Assembly: GCF_000276665.1 (NCBI RefSeq)
Contig: NW_004955429.1
Span: 4,965,709 to 5,029,708, forward strand
Origin: Chinchilla lanigera
Taxonomy: Eukaryota; Chordata; Mammalia; Rodentia; Chinchillidae
Direction: 5' to 3'
Length of the DNA stretch: 64,000 nucleotides
Position 1 is the first letter of the stretch. Every line of letters starts with the position of its first letter. Shown here piece by piece: positions 11,901 through 24,062 of this stretch. The translations under genes were made by a program, and so were the position numbers. The notes beneath the pieces are model-generated. The model ran no database searches and was not told where the DNA came from. It worked only from the letters and a program-made list of their open reading frames with translations.

Positions 11901-13579
11901 ATGTAACATGGGACTTAAACTGGAGATTCTGGGCAGTCAGTTCTAAGATGTATTTTCCTAACATCTTTAAAAACTGAAAGTGCCATGTTTTTCTTTTAAA
12001 CCAAGCTCTTATATATCATCTAAGCCTAGACTGTTTTTTAACTTTAAGAATCCTCATCACTGAAATTTTAGTTAATAACATTAGCATCAGGCACTCTGAT
12101 CTGTTTTTGCCTCTGAAATATTTTTGGCTGTGAGGTAATCCTAGCATTTCTGTCCCTACCTTGATCAGGGTTAATATTTTTCTGAAGATGTGTGATTCCC
12201 TTCTGTTATACACAGTCTCTATGGTTATAAGTTGCTCACAATTAATAGAGGAATAAAATAGCCCTCCTTACAATGAGAGAACAAATTAGATATGTGCAAG
12301 CTTTCAGAACCTTCCTGAATGCCTCTCTCTTTTCCGTCTTGACATGGGATACCTGCTGGGTGCTGTGCACCTCTTTCAGATTGACTTCCAGACAACCCTG
12401 TTCCACACTTACTATTTCACAGAGTAATGTGATCAAACCATTAATTTTTTCATTTATTTCTTCTTTCTCACTTTATAGTTCCACAACTAAATAATAATCC
12501 CCCTTGTAACCATGCAACACTCTTTATCCCTTGTGTGCATACAAGAGTCTTTTGAGATGAAAAAGATTCTAGTGCACTGTTAACAATTGTTCAGAGATGT
12601 GATGTGGTGAAACATTAACCTCTAAGATGTACTAGTCAAGATCGGTGACGGAATTGTTGTTGGAGACCTTATAAGAGCATTTAGTTCTCTCCTCCATCCT
12701 CAGGCAGAAAACGTATGTAAACTCATAACAGTAGGTTGATATATGTTGTGTTGTTCACCTGACAGAACAGTTAATAACAGAAAGTGGGACAAGCTGGGAT
12801 CCACAAGGACAGCCTTATTTCCCGGCATATCATTCAGCTACAGTTAACGAGATTTGTTAATCCCATGATTGAAACATAAACACACCAGGGTTTTATTCTG
12901 CCATATGAAAGTCAACTCATAAGTGATTACAGATTGAATGGAAGACCCAGTTCATCAGGGACCAAGTACCCTTTTACCTTCACAATCTAACACTGAGAAT
13001 GGGCTTCCCCTTTTCAAATCACCAAATCCTTTAGGACCAAAATGGCTGGAGTACCACCCATTAAATTTGCATTCCATGCGGGAGGAAGGAGAAAGAGCAG
13101 AAGTCCTCACACCCTCTTTTGAAAGATGTTTTGCTGAAGTCCTTATAACCAATCACTTACATCTCCTTGTTTAACCTACAGTCACATGGTCACACCTAAT
13201 TGCAAGGGAGGCTAGACAATGCAGCCAGATGCCATTGTGCCCAGCCAAGAATCAGGGTTCTTTCATCAAGGAGGCAAATGCAATGGTATACACTTACCTC
13301 TGGTAAGGGGAGAGACTAAACAGCTATAAACTGCCACCATCCTGTGGGTGACAAGATGTTAAAAGTACTGCATGAAGCTCCATATCACCACAATCTTCCC
13401 TGAACTTAGGGTTGATCTTCAACTCACCAATGGCTGTTATTTTTCCTCTGGTGTTAGCCCCTCAGCTCTCCTGGGAAGGCCTTCCCTGCCTGGGTTGGGT
13501 CTCCTTCCACACGGCAGAGCCCAGGTAGGAACTTTCCACATGCACCGTGCCATGTGGAATAATGGCTGCAGTGGCTTCT
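8906..13579. other. Long AT-rich stretch without recognised repeats or genes
   Basis: About 4.7 kb with no SINE, LINE, LTR or DNA transposon that I can identify, in a window otherwise dense with them. There are no open frames above 82 codons, no CpG cluster and no splice-bounded frame. It contains an 11-base C run at 11111-11121 and several T runs (for example 9201-9210 and 11481-11494). It may hold conserved non-coding sequence, which cannot be judged without an alignment. Confidence 0.5.
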
Positions 13580-13702
13580 AGCCTAGGCAGAAAGCCCCAG
13601 GGAGGCAGGGTCTGGTCCTTCCATTTGTTATTCATCATTATGTCTGAGAAAAGTACCTGGGATACAGCAGGGAGTCAATAAAGATCTGCTGAGAAATGAA
13701 CC
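13580..13702 (+). mobile_element. L2 LINE 3' end, plus strand
   Basis: The terminal part resembles the L2 3' end: 'gtacctgggatacagcag', then 'agtcaataaagatctgctga', corresponding to the consensus 'tgctcaataaatatttgttga'. Short and decayed. Confidence 0.65.
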
Positions 13703-14479
13703 ACACAACTTTCCTCAGGGACACAGCAGCCCTGCAGAGGACCTGCTCTGCTCAGAGGAAGATGGCAGAAGTGCAGCCCCTGCAGGCACAGAAACTGGGG
13801 GCCTGAAGTGTGAAGAGTGTCAGTGCTGGATGACAATAGGTGCTGTCAGCCTCTTGGAACAAGAAGCACATCTCTGCTGGACCCACCTCAGTGCTCTTAG
13901 GGGTCTCGTCCTCCTCATGGGATGGGCTGAGCACAGGCATTAAGAAGCTGCTACCTTTGTTACACCAGTGTCTCCTGCTGTAGCCCTGGCTCCACTGCCC
14001 TTTCTTCTAAACTCCTGTCTGGCTGACTTCTATGGTTGAGCCTTTATTTTTTGGTGTTCCTCTTGCCTAGTGTTTGTTCGGACTTGGTGTTTTATACTAT
14101 CCAGGTTTTTCCAGATTCTGTTTTTCTGGGATTCTATCTTTGATTTTCCTTTGCTTCTTTTTTACCCCTTTATGAGCTTCTGAAGTCTCTACACAGGTCC
14201 AAACCCAGGACTTCATAGGCATATTCTAATTGTTTGGCTGTGTATATCTATGTTTACATAACTATAAAATAAAAATAAGAACAAGTATGCTGTGATGAAC
14301 ATTTAGTTCTTTTCAACATTTTCTTTGGGGTCCTCCCCCTAATTCCAAATACAAAGAACTTTAATTCCAAGAACTTAAGCAGAAGGTTTGGAAGGGAGTC
14401 TTCTTGATTATTGCAGACAAGATTTTGCAGTGGGTGAAACTATATATTTAGTCAACTTAACAAAATGTTGCTTCACTTA
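13703..14479. other. Unique non-coding sequence
   Basis: No gene or recognised repeat. Short overlapping frames only. Confidence 0.5.
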
Positions 14480-14573
14480 TTTATTTATTTATTTATTTTG
14501 GTGCCAGGAATTGAACTCAGGACCTAATGCCTGCCAGGCAGGAGCTCTGCCACTGAGCTATATCCATAGTCTG
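14480..14573 (-). mobile_element. ID-type SINE, minus strand
   Basis: The reversed ID body lies at 14500-14572, with 'ggtgccaggaattgaactc' and 'ccactgagctatatcc' as B-box and A-box regions. The tail is the (TTTA)n tract at 14480-14499. Confidence 0.85.
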
Positions 14574-15127
14574 CTTTGCCAATTTTTGAAAACCAAGTGT
14601 TACCACTTTTCTCTATGAGTACAGATAAATCTTTTAAAATAGTGTTTGCTTTGCAAAGCAATGTTAGGTTCACAGCAACCCTGAACAGAAAGCACAGGGT
14701 TCCCCTGAGCTCCCTCTCCAATCTTGCCCACTAACAACATTTGAATCACAGTGGTGCTCATAGGTAAAGGATAACTGGAATATGGGAAAAGAGAAGGGAA
14801 AGAAGGAGAAAGTTTGTATATATGCATATGCAGGATAGTTAACACAGGTGTTCTACTGTCCTGTATTTCCTTGCTGAATCACAGTGGTGCATTTGTTATA
14901 TTCAATGACGGTACACTGACACATCAGCACCTAAAGTCTGCAGTCTATATTAGATTCTCTCTTGATGTTTTATATCCTATGGTTTTGACAAATGTGTGTC
15001 TACCATTACAGGTCATGCAGAATAGTTTCACTGCCCTATAAATCCTGTGCTTAGCCTGTTCATTCTTTCTTCCCAGCCTCTGGTAATCACTGATCTATTT
15101 TATTATCTCTCTAGTTATGTCTTTTCA

Positions 15128-15349
15128 AGAACATCATACATAGTATTGGTGGAGCACTCCTGTAATCCCAGCACTTGGGAGGCTAAGGCAGAAGGATCGC
15201 CATGAATTCAAGGCCAGCCTGGACTACATAGTGAGTTCAAGGCCAGCCTAAACTATATAGCAAGAGCCTGTCTTAAAAAACAAAAAACAAAATGAACAAC
15301 AACAACAAAATAAACCCAACCAAACAAGAAACAAAGAATGTCATTCATA
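15128..15349 (+). mobile_element. B1 SINE with internal duplication, plus strand
   Basis: The body (about 15143-15275) carries the 7SL-derived landmarks 'tgtaatcccagcacttggga' and 'aattcaaggccagcctggac'. It has a second tandem 29-bp unit ('gagttcaaggccagcctaaa'), the duplication seen in B1 of the mouse-related rodent clade. An A-rich tail follows to about 15334. Imperfect target duplications flank it at 15128-15142 and 15335-15349 (12 of 15). It sits inside the old L1. Confidence 0.9.
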
Positions 15350-15969
15350 TGTGGAGAAAGAGCTATCTCCATCTCACTCTCTCTCTTTGTCTCTCTCTAT
15401 AGATATATCATACAGAATATAATCTTTTGTAGGTTGGTTTCTTTTACTTATTAATATGTTAATATGTTTCTTCCATGCCTTTTCAAAGCTTGATGGCTCA
15501 TTTCTTTTTAGTGCAGTATTCCATTTTCTGGATGTACCACAGTTACCCATTCACCAACTGAAGGATATCTTAATTGCTTCCAAGTTTTAGCAATTCTGAA
15601 TAAATCTGCTGCAAATATCCAGGTGCAGTATTTTGTGTAGACAGAGATTTCAACTCTTTCTGGTGAATACCAAAGAGTCTGATTGTTGAGTTGCATGAAA
15701 AGATTGTTTAATTTATAAGAAGCTGCCTTCTCAAGTGGTTACAGTAAAGGTGTGGTCCCATTTTGCATCCCCACCAGTAATGAAAGGAAGCTCCTGCTGC
15801 TCTCCATCCTTGCCAGGGTGGTCAGGTTCTGGGTTTTGGCCATTCTATTAGGTACATAGTGCTGTCTCACTGTTGTTTTAATTTGTGTTTCTCTGATGAC
15901 ATATGTCGCACAGCATCTTTCAAATGCTTACTTGTCATCCACATTATTTCTTTGGAGAGGTGGTTATTA

Positions 15970-16815
15970 AAGCGTGCATTTAAAAAAATTTATTTTAAAG
16001 AAAAACAAGCAAAAAACAAAATTTCAGAACAATATGATAGGATGGTAACAATGGTCAATACGTTATGTATTGCTATCTTAATTAGTTACGCAGAGTATGA
16101 GATATCAGCATTTAATTATCCAAACAATATTAGTACAAACATATCCTTTCAATGAACTGAGACAAATTAGCAGCATAACTATCTTAATATCTTTTATATA
16201 TACATATATATATATTTTCCCTTTTACTTTTTCCTTCTTTTTTCCCATTTTGCTTTCCCATGAGTTTCTCTTTCCTTTAGACATTCCTTCTCATTTTATA
16301 ATATCCATTGTATATTCTAGATCACATTCACTCCTTCAGCCTCTCACACCAGAGAGACAACACGATGTCCACACATTTGCATCTGGTTTACTTCTCTTAT
16401 GAGCATGAACTCAAGCCACATCCATCCATCTGCAAAAGTCTCCAGTTTATGCTTCTTCATGGCTGAACAACACTCCATTACATAAGAAGACCACATCTTT
16501 TTTACTCATTCCTTGGTGGATGGGCACCTGGGCTGTCTCCAAGATTCAGCTACCACAAATTATGCTGCTATTAATATGGGTGCACACAGATCACTGTGGT
16601 ACAGTCTTTTTAATTTTTCTGGGAAGATACTCAGAAGGGGAATAGCTGGGTCAAATGAGACCTCCAATCCTAGTCTCTTGAGGAATCTCCACACTGATCT
16701 GCACAGTGGCCGCACCAGTCCACATTTGCAGTGGAGAAGAGCTCCCCCTTCCCCATAGCCCCCCCTTCCCCATAGCTCCTCCAGCACTTGTTGTTGGTTG
16801 ATTTCTTGATAAAAG
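15970..16815 (-). mobile_element. Younger, 5'-truncated L1 insertion, minus strand
   Basis: Read on the minus strand, the C-terminal L1 ORF2 reading (VWRFLKRLGLEVSFDPAIPL) at 16560-16787 is followed by a pyrimidine/purine-biased 3' UTR and an A-rich tail near 15975. The same 3' UTR occurs at 39350-40079, 43992-44600 and 56098-56371, so this is a lineage-specific L1 family active after the ancient L1 around it. The old L1 resumes on both sides. A short direct repeat near 15963 and 16805 may be the target duplication. Confidence 0.85.
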
Positions 16816-17235
16816 TTAAGACCTACTTTTAGTTGGGTTGTTTGTTTCCTTAGTTGAATATTAAGTGTTATCTATCTGTTTTGGATAATACTCCCTTATC
16901 AAATGTGCCCTTCACAAATATTTTCTCCCAGTTTGCAGAATATCTTCTCATTCTTTTCACAGTGTGATCTGAAGAGCAAAACTTCTTAATGAAGTCCAGT
17001 TTATAAATTATTTCTTTCATGGATTATGGTTTTTTGTATTGTATCTAATAAGCTATTACCATACTCAAGCTCATCTAGGTTTTCTTCTGTGCTATCTTCA
17101 AGGAGTTATGTCATCTTGTGTTTTATATTAAGGCCTATGAATTCATTTTGAGTTAATTTTTCTGACACGTGTAAGGTCTATGTCTAGATTCATTTTGGTG
17201 TTGTTGAAATTGTTCTCCATTAGTCTAGCACCAGG

Positions 17236-17317
17236 TTTTTTTTTTTTTTTTTTCTGATGCAGGTAATAGAATCCAAGACCTTGTGCATGCTAAGCACAGA
17301 GCTATACTACCAGCCCA
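17236..17317 (-). mobile_element. ID-type SINE, minus strand
   Basis: An 18-base T run (17236-17253) followed by a decayed reversed ID body ending 'gctatactaccagcccac'. Inserted in the old L1. Confidence 0.8.
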
Positions 17318-18022
17318 CAAGCAGGAGTATTTGAAAATACTGTCTTCCTCATTGTATCACCTTTGCTTCTTTATCAAGAATTAATTGACTATATTTGTAT
17401 CTATTGGGAGGTGTCTCTCTTTTTGCTAATTTATTTGTTTATTGTTTCACCAAATCCAAATTATCTTGATTACTGTAGTCCTATTTCATTTTTTAAATGT
17501 TATGTTGGGTATTCCATATATTTTGCCTTTACGCATAAACCCTATAATCAGTTTGTTGATATCCACAAAATAACCTGCTGAAATTTGGTTGAAATTGCAG
17601 ATAACATCAGCAGGAGCAGACTTTTAGATAATAAGGTGTCTTCCTATTCATGAACATGGAATATTTCAATTTATTGAGTTCTTCTTTGAGCTTTTATCAA
17701 AGCTTTGGAGTTTTGCACATATTGATTTTAGAAATGTTTTGTTAGATTATTACCCAAGTATTTCAACCTTTTGGTACCAGTATAAATAGTATTGTATTTT
17801 AAATTTCAAGTTGTTCATTGTGGGTGTATAGGAAAGCATCTGACTCATACATTCACCCCTTATATCCTACAACCTTGTTATTATTGCTTCATAATTCTAT
17901 TTTTTTCCCATTAGTTCTTTCAGATCTTTTACATATAGAATCATATCACCTACAAAGAGTTTTATTTCTTTCATTCCAATCTGTATACCTGTGGATGATT
18001 TTTTACTGTAATACAATTCACA

Positions 18023-18602
18023 TACAAAGGGTGATCAAAATATGTGGTAAATGAAATTTGAAATCTCTATTCAGTAATCCCCCTCAGAATATCTCCCTTG
18101 CTCCAAATACACATGTCCCATTGTTCTTGCAAGTTTCTAAAGCAGTTCTGGAGGTCTTTCCTGCCTTTGCAAGATGTGATCAAAAATATGGTCAATACTG
18201 CTGCAAAGTGCTATGCAACTTAAAGACAAGCTTTTAAGAATATTAAAATGTACCCTCGTCCTTGTACACTGGATCTGGCACTGTGTGACTTCTGTTCTTC
18301 CCCAAAGTCAGAATGACCATGGAATGACAACACAACTAAAGACACTCACAAAAGATGACTTCCAGAATTGCTTTGGAGCGGGTTGGGGATTTAGTTCAGC
18401 AGCACAGCACCTGCCTGGCAAGTGTGAGGTCATGAGTTCAATTCCCGGTACTGGAAAAAAAACAAACAAAGAAAAACAAAACCAGAACTGCTTTGGAAAA
18501 TGCCAAGAATGATGGAATTTGAGAGGGACTAAAGTCAATGTGTGTTTTATTAGTTGTTTCCTTAAAAAATTAAACATTCATAGCATTTTTCAATTATATC
18601 TC
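18023..18602. mobile_element. Mariner-type DNA transposon, inverted-repeat structure (copy 1)
   Basis: The left terminus is tacaaagggtgatcaaaa and the right end (about 18575-18602) is its decayed reverse complement. The right half reads in sense as a decayed mariner transposase C-terminus: DLALCDFCSSPKSE at about 18270-18314, equivalent to the catalytic DLAPCDFFLFPKLK motif with the last acidic residue of D,D34D, then a KDDFQNCF-like site near 18353-18377. The left half reads on the minus strand as the same region (DLQNCFRNLQEQWDMCI at about 18098-18150). Both halves therefore derive from the transposase 3' end in opposite orientation. Stops and frameshifts make it non-coding. An ID SINE interrupts it at 18378-18481. 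Confidence 0.8.
18362..18497 (+). mobile_element. ID-type SINE with target-site duplications, plus strand
   Basis: ID body at 18378-18453 (ggttggggatttagttcagc ... ttcaattcccggtactgg) and A-rich tail to 18481. Target duplications are ccagaattgctttgga at 18362-18377 and ccagaactgctttgga at 18482-18497 (15 of 16). It is inserted in the transposase-derived part of mariner copy 1, so it is younger than the mariner. Confidence 0.95.
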
Positions 18603-18604
18603 AG

Positions 18605-18790
18605 GTCACACAGCTGGACCTTCTAAAAATGTATACTTCAGTGGGTTTCACTACATCTACACAATTGTGTAGCCATCACCACTATTTAATTTCAGTCCAT
18701 TTTTGTCAACTCTTAAAACAATCCCAAATCTATTTATCATCACTTTTGATTCTCTACTTCCTAGATGTGTCACATATTATACCAAGATCC
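18605..18790 (-). mobile_element. Ancient L1M 3'-end fragment, minus strand
   Basis: It matches the common reversed L1M 3' sequence: 'tgtgtagccatcaccactat', 'ttaatttcagtccattttt' and so on. The left flank of the mariner ('taatacaattcacata') is the part expected just before it, so the mariner probably landed inside this fragment. Confidence 0.65.
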
Positions 18791-20832
18791 CAACATCCAT
18801 GGCAAGTAAACTACTGTGAGAAAATTTTAAGAGTACAAAAGAAAAAGGCAAAATAAAAATATAAATAAAAGTATATGATAATTAAAAGTGTATCACTAAT
18901 CTGTAGGTGAAAAATACTAAGTTAAATATTATGAAATTGTCATTGTTATAGGCAAAATAACCTAAGGATGGCACTTTCATTGGGTTTAATCTAATATTTT
19001 CATCACTGAATATCTTCAGACTACTTTGATGAACACAGCCTTCCATTTAACTTATAATCAACTCCTAGTAACAAGAGTATACAAACAAAACATTACTAAA
19101 TGGAACTTGCACATAAGTTCACACTCACATCTTGATTTAAGTATCCACTCTACAAGAATGAGTGTCCTGGATGGGTTCTAAGCATGCCCCAAAAGGGGAT
19201 CCAAACACTTTAATTTAAAATTTTTTATTTTATAGTATTTAATCTTGCTAGATAATTTCATGAATAATTTCTAAACCTATCACACAACTCCATTAATAGC
19301 CACTAGAGGAAATAACATGGAACTTAGGCCACTGCTGTGTACCTACTAACTAGTTTCTTAGGAGTCCTATCAGTTAGATTTCTGCCATAACATGTACTAT
19401 TATCACAGGGGCTCTGTCCTCACCAAACTTGGACTATATTTTGAATGTGATTCTTCCTGTGACTTGATGGAACATATTGTAGTTTGTTTTAGCTCTTTTG
19501 AACAATAGTAACATGTACAACATTTCTTTCTTAAAAAAAAAAAAAAAAAACAGAAGTCATAATAAGCTTACAGAATGCTTGTTAGCAAGGGTATAGTTTT
19601 CAACAAAGTGGTGGTGAAGTTCCTGGTACTATTCATTCACCCCAGGACCCTTGGATATAATCTTTACCCATGTTTTTTAATAGCAGGGTTATATAGTTAA
19701 TTTTTCTTTTCCAAACCAACTTTATGAAGAAACTGTCAAAACAAAAGAAAAGCATGAATTTCCCTGAAACTGACATGAAAATGGAAAAAAGTAAAGAAAC
19801 AAAACATCTCAAAATAATTTAGACCTAAATAATAAAGAAATATATCCTTTTAATGATGACTTATATTCTTGCAAAATACTTTGGAAAGGGAAGAGTGAAT
19901 AATGTTTCTTGTCTTTAAGATGACTCCCTAAACTGAGATAGGACACAAACTAAATGACATCTATGGTAAAAGCAATGCCCACTTTATGCAGTAAGTGCTT
20001 GCTTTATGTAAAGCACAGGGTGAAAAGGCATCCAACTTACAGAGAGATGTCTAGCTCAGTAGACAGACTTGTGCAGGAGAATATTGTGATGCAGGTGATG
20101 TTCATTTATGTTAGTTTTATTGTCATTCTTTTGTGATAATTTTCACTCCTAAAATATTGACTGTATTTCGTGGAGATTGAGCCTCTGATTTTGAGTGCAC
20201 CATCACTGTCTCCCAGACTTAGCAGGAAGACTCACAGAGAAACCATTTATTCTCAGAGAAACACATGCACACCCTGCTGTACTCAGATGTTACTGGCCAA
20301 ATAGACCAACGACTTCAGCCTTCTTATCAATCTAACTATCATCACAGCAGCCTCAGACCCCTTGGACCCTGGTGGGGTAGTTAAAAAAAAACCTAAAAGA
20401 TGTGAAGATCACTGAAGTAAGAAACAAAGACTTTGCAGGTTGATTACTACAGCGAGGAGAAGGAGAGAAGGAGGAAGAGGAGGAATAAAAGAGCTGTCCT
20501 AGAAGTGCAGAGAGCATTAGCAAGAGCACACATCCCCTTTTCAGGGAGGCTGTACTGGGAGGGAAATAAAACACAAAAGAATCAAATCAAGTTTCCCCTT
20601 TGAGGCAGCGGAAGGGAGGCAATGTGTGAGTAACCACCTCAATGGCTGGGAAGAGGGTCGGGGTAAGATTCATAAGCAGGATTCAAGGGGGAGCTGTGGA
20701 GCTCTGCTCACCATTGCTTTGCTTATGGGGTAGAAGAAGTGAGAGAACTAAAGTAGGCTTGGTCTAATCTCAAGTCTCTTCTAACATGGAGCCCACAGAG
20801 TCAAGGTGAAAGATTCTTTTCCTGTGTCTCTG

Positions 20833-20886
<54 letters not shown>

Positions 20887-22194
20887 GAATCTGAAGCTGC
20901 TTTCTGTCAGACAAATAGTCTGGGGACTGAGCAAAGACTGTGACCCTATGGGGCTCACTTTAAACCTACTCCCACTTGCCCTAAGAGCTCAGAGAATTTC
21001 CCTACTATCAAAGCTGTCAGAAAGTGGCTGGCATGGCTTGTACTGCACAGAGTGCCTCTCGGTCTTAGCTTCTGGCGTCTGTAGATATCTAGGCAGCCCC
21101 TTCTCCACCCATAGACTGGAGGCAGCCCAGCTAGGGCCTCAGCAGCACTGACTAGTCCTGTTCTCTTCCCTATGTGTGTTTTGCAAACTTCAAGTTCCTC
21201 ATTTCAGACATTCTTTTTTTTTTCCCTCTCTAAACTTTGCAGTCTAAAACCATTCAGTTTAAGGTAGGCAACAGGTTTGCATTGCCTCTAATTGTAGCAA
21301 GGAACCCCTACCCGTAAACATGACAAGTCCCATACCTTGCGGGAATTCTCTGTTTCTCTAGAATCCCTTTGACTTTACAACAGCCTCAAAAATCCAAACT
21401 GTACCAGGTCCTTAACCTAGACACTCACACAATCCTGTATGATTGTCCGAGGGTTAACTGGTCCCTTTTCTAGGTCACCTTGCTCAAAATGGCTGCCAAT
21501 GGGATGCTCAAATGCTCCAGGAAAACAGATACCCGCCTCTCCAGTTCCCCGCAGCTTCCTAGGGGTACATAGGTACCTCCCCAATGGCACTAGAGCCATT
21601 ACTGCATATGAAATGTGGTTTGTCCTCAGTGCAGTTCTGCCTGAAGAAAAGGAGACCACCTGCCGAGAAAATGATCCGCATAAAGAGCGATTTCACTGCG
21701 GCTTTCCTCACAGATGGTCCTGATTTGGAAAAGGTATGCAGACAGCCTTTGAAATATGACGGCTGTTTTTCAGTCCACTTGAGTCTCATCATCACTGTGA
21801 CAATTTATTAACCTGAGATCACAGCTTCTTCTGAACCCTAGCTCTCTTTTCATTATATCTTATTATTTAAAAAATTACCAGGCCCCAGTTTTAGATTGTT
21901 CTTTTCCCCTTTGCCTTTCCAAATAAAATTAGTCATCAAATCCTGTAATTTTTTGCTCCCCATTCTTCTTGTTACCATTCTAAACCCAGTATTATATGCT
22001 CCTTACTCCACATCCGGCTTGTTACATTATAATCCTTGTGTTTCTGGCTCCCTCAGCTTCTCCTGCATGTAACTGCCAAGCGCTTGCCATTTCCTAGACT
22101 TTCTACTCTTCTTTCCATGTTCTGATGCCTTTAATGGCTCACCAATACCTATGAACAGCGTATTATACTGTGCATTACTCAGCTTATTACCTTA
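18791..22194. other. Unique sequence with one microsatellite, no gene
   Basis: About 3.4 kb without a recognised gene. It holds a poly(A) run at 19532-19549 and the (CA)n at 20841-20884. Open frames between 20948 and 21811 overlap on both strands and carry no motif. Confidence 0.5.
20841..20884. repeat. (CA)n microsatellite
   Basis: About 22 perfect AC dinucleotides following a CT-rich lead-in. Confidence 0.98.
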
Positions 22195-23070
22195 ATTTTT
22201 ATTTCCCTCCAACAGGTATTTATTCAGTATGTGCAGGGTGTTGTACATCACCCTGGGCTCTAGAGAGACAGCAGAAAATAAGACCACTTATTCCTGCTTT
22301 TAGAGAAGGAGCTGATATTAGAGATAAATGCTCAGAGAGGAACTATGAAAGCATGTAAAGAGGGAAGGAAATCTAGTGCATAGGTCATAGGAGGCTTGCC
22401 CAGAAGTGGCATTTCACTGGAGGGCTGAGAGGTGAACAGTGGTGAATGGGTGAAATGCAGGTGAAGAAGCAGTATAGGCAAAGGGCCTCACATGTGGAAT
22501 AGACTGATGCATGTGTGGAAGGAAAGAAGGCTGTGGAACCCAAATGCAGGGGAGAGGAGGAGGCGCAGTTGGGGAGGAAGGCAGGAAGGTCAATGGGGGC
22601 CAAGCCTTGCAGAGCATGGTAGGATACACTGAGGAATTTGGGCTTTATTATAAAAGCAATGGGAAACCACAGCAGGTCTGAGGCAGAGGAATGTAATAAT
22701 TTATTGTTTCAAAAAGATTCCTCCAGCTGCAAAGTGGAGAAAGATTGAAGAGGAGGCCGCAGGCTGACCGAGGAGAAGAAAGCACTGCGTTGATTAGAGG
22801 TGGTGGTGACTTGAACTAATGTGGTGCTGTGGAAAGGAAGGGAAAAAGAGAACATACCTGGACCCAGGCAAGAATGAGCTTTAGCGATCAGCACTGGGGG
22901 AGAGAGGCAGAGGACAGTGACACAAGGGACGCTGGCATAATATCCAGGTTTTTAGCAGAAACCACTGAGGGCCGTGGTCATGTTTAATGAGTTAGGATCT
23001 GAAGGGAGAGGGCTTGGGTGGGTGTGGGGAGGACTAGATGTTCAGTTTAATTTTGCACCTTTTAGTCCAA
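22195..23070 (-). mobile_element. L2 LINE fragment, minus strand
   Basis: A long reversed L2 match. The reversed 3' end ('aggtatttattcagtatgtg') comes first, then internal landmarks 'gcaaagggcctcacatgtgg', 'caagccttgcagagcatggt', 'ggaatttgggctttattata', 'aaaagattcctccagctgc' and 'tatccaggtttttagcagaa'. At nearly 0.9 kb this is the best L2 copy in the window. Open frames on its minus strand (22385-22894) are not real genes. Confidence 0.8.
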
Positions 23071-23934
23071 AGTGGTTATCTCTAGGGTAGACTCATTAGC
23101 ACGAGTTTGCCAACAAGCGAGTTTGCGCAGATCAGCTACCCTCTCTGGCCTGTCCACTGTGTAACACATCTGGGCAAACCAATTAATAATAAGAATGGTC
23201 TGCGGAAATAATGCTCTCTGTCCTTGAGATGTGCTGATATGCACAGCATCTCGTGACTGGGCGATTAGGGCCAGGCATGTACCTCCTGGCCCAGTGGTGA
23301 GAAAGCATCCTCAGGTCTGGGAACCATGGTATAAATCCATCATCCACCTGTGCAAACCACTCTGAATCAGCTCCCAGCAAGCTGGACTATGGGATAAAAG
23401 TCCTCCACCTTTGGGCTGAGCAGGGTTTCTGGATAAAGTCACCTTCCATGCCTAAACACCTCGTGCCCTGACTTACCGGGCCTGTCATGTGGCAAGCAGC
23501 ATTGCTTGGGTGTGGCAACAGTAGCACGTGTCAGTCTAGAATTCCGAAGAGAGGTGAGACACAGCCTTGCCGTTCATTGTCCATCTTTGCACTTTGTCCT
23601 TGCAAGCACAGGTGCGGAGGAGGCTGTGGAGGGAGAACTTCTAGCGCAGGAAGAGAGAGCAGGCTGGGTCTGAGCCCCAAGGAGCTGCACCACAGAGCGG
23701 CTGAGCAGGAAAAACATGTAGAAAGCAGTCTGAGCAGGGAAGCTCATGATGTCAGAGGAGATGATTCCCAGAGAGCAAAGGGAGGAATGCCCGTCAGGCG
23801 GGGCAGAGCGGGTGGGTAGTAACTCAGAATGGCACAGGGAAAGCTGTGCATTACTCAATCCTCATGGATGCGTGGAGGTCATTGGTATCCTTTGTTAAAA
23901 ATCTTGATAGTTTGTATTCCATTTTAAGGTCATT
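23071..23934. other. Unique non-coding sequence
   Basis: No recognised repeat. A 110-codon frame (23487-23819) is overlapped by a minus-strand frame of similar size and has no motif. Confidence 0.5.
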
Positions 23935-24043
23935 TAATTTTTAATTTTAATTTTAATTTTTAATTGTGTGGTGCAAGGAATCAAACCCAAGGCTTTGCAC
24001 ATCTAGGTGAGGGTTTGACCACTGAGCTATACTCTCTAGTCCT
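23935..24043 (-). mobile_element. ID-type SINE, minus strand
   Basis: A decayed reversed ID body (23966-24042: 'gtgcaaggaatcaaaccc' ... 'ccactgagctatactctc') with a (TTTTAA)n-like tail at 23935-23965. Confidence 0.8.
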
Positions 24044-24062
24044 CTGGTTCACTGAAAAAACC

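Larger units (their letters stand above)
14630..18022 (-). mobile_element. Ancient L1 (L1M-type) LINE, minus strand, with later insertions
   Basis: Reversed L1M 3' UTR and ORF2 sequence runs through this interval. Landmarks include 'tgtaccacagttacccattc', 'aattgcttccaagttttagc', 'ttaattgtttgttt'-like and 'tttcttctgtgctatcttca' patches, and 'gtatacctgtggatga' near the far end. The element is interrupted by a B1 (15128-15349), a younger L1 tail (about 15970-16815) and an ID (17236-17317). Its sequence resumes in register after each. It has no intact open frame, and its many substitutions mark it as one of the oldest layers in the window. Confidence 0.85.
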
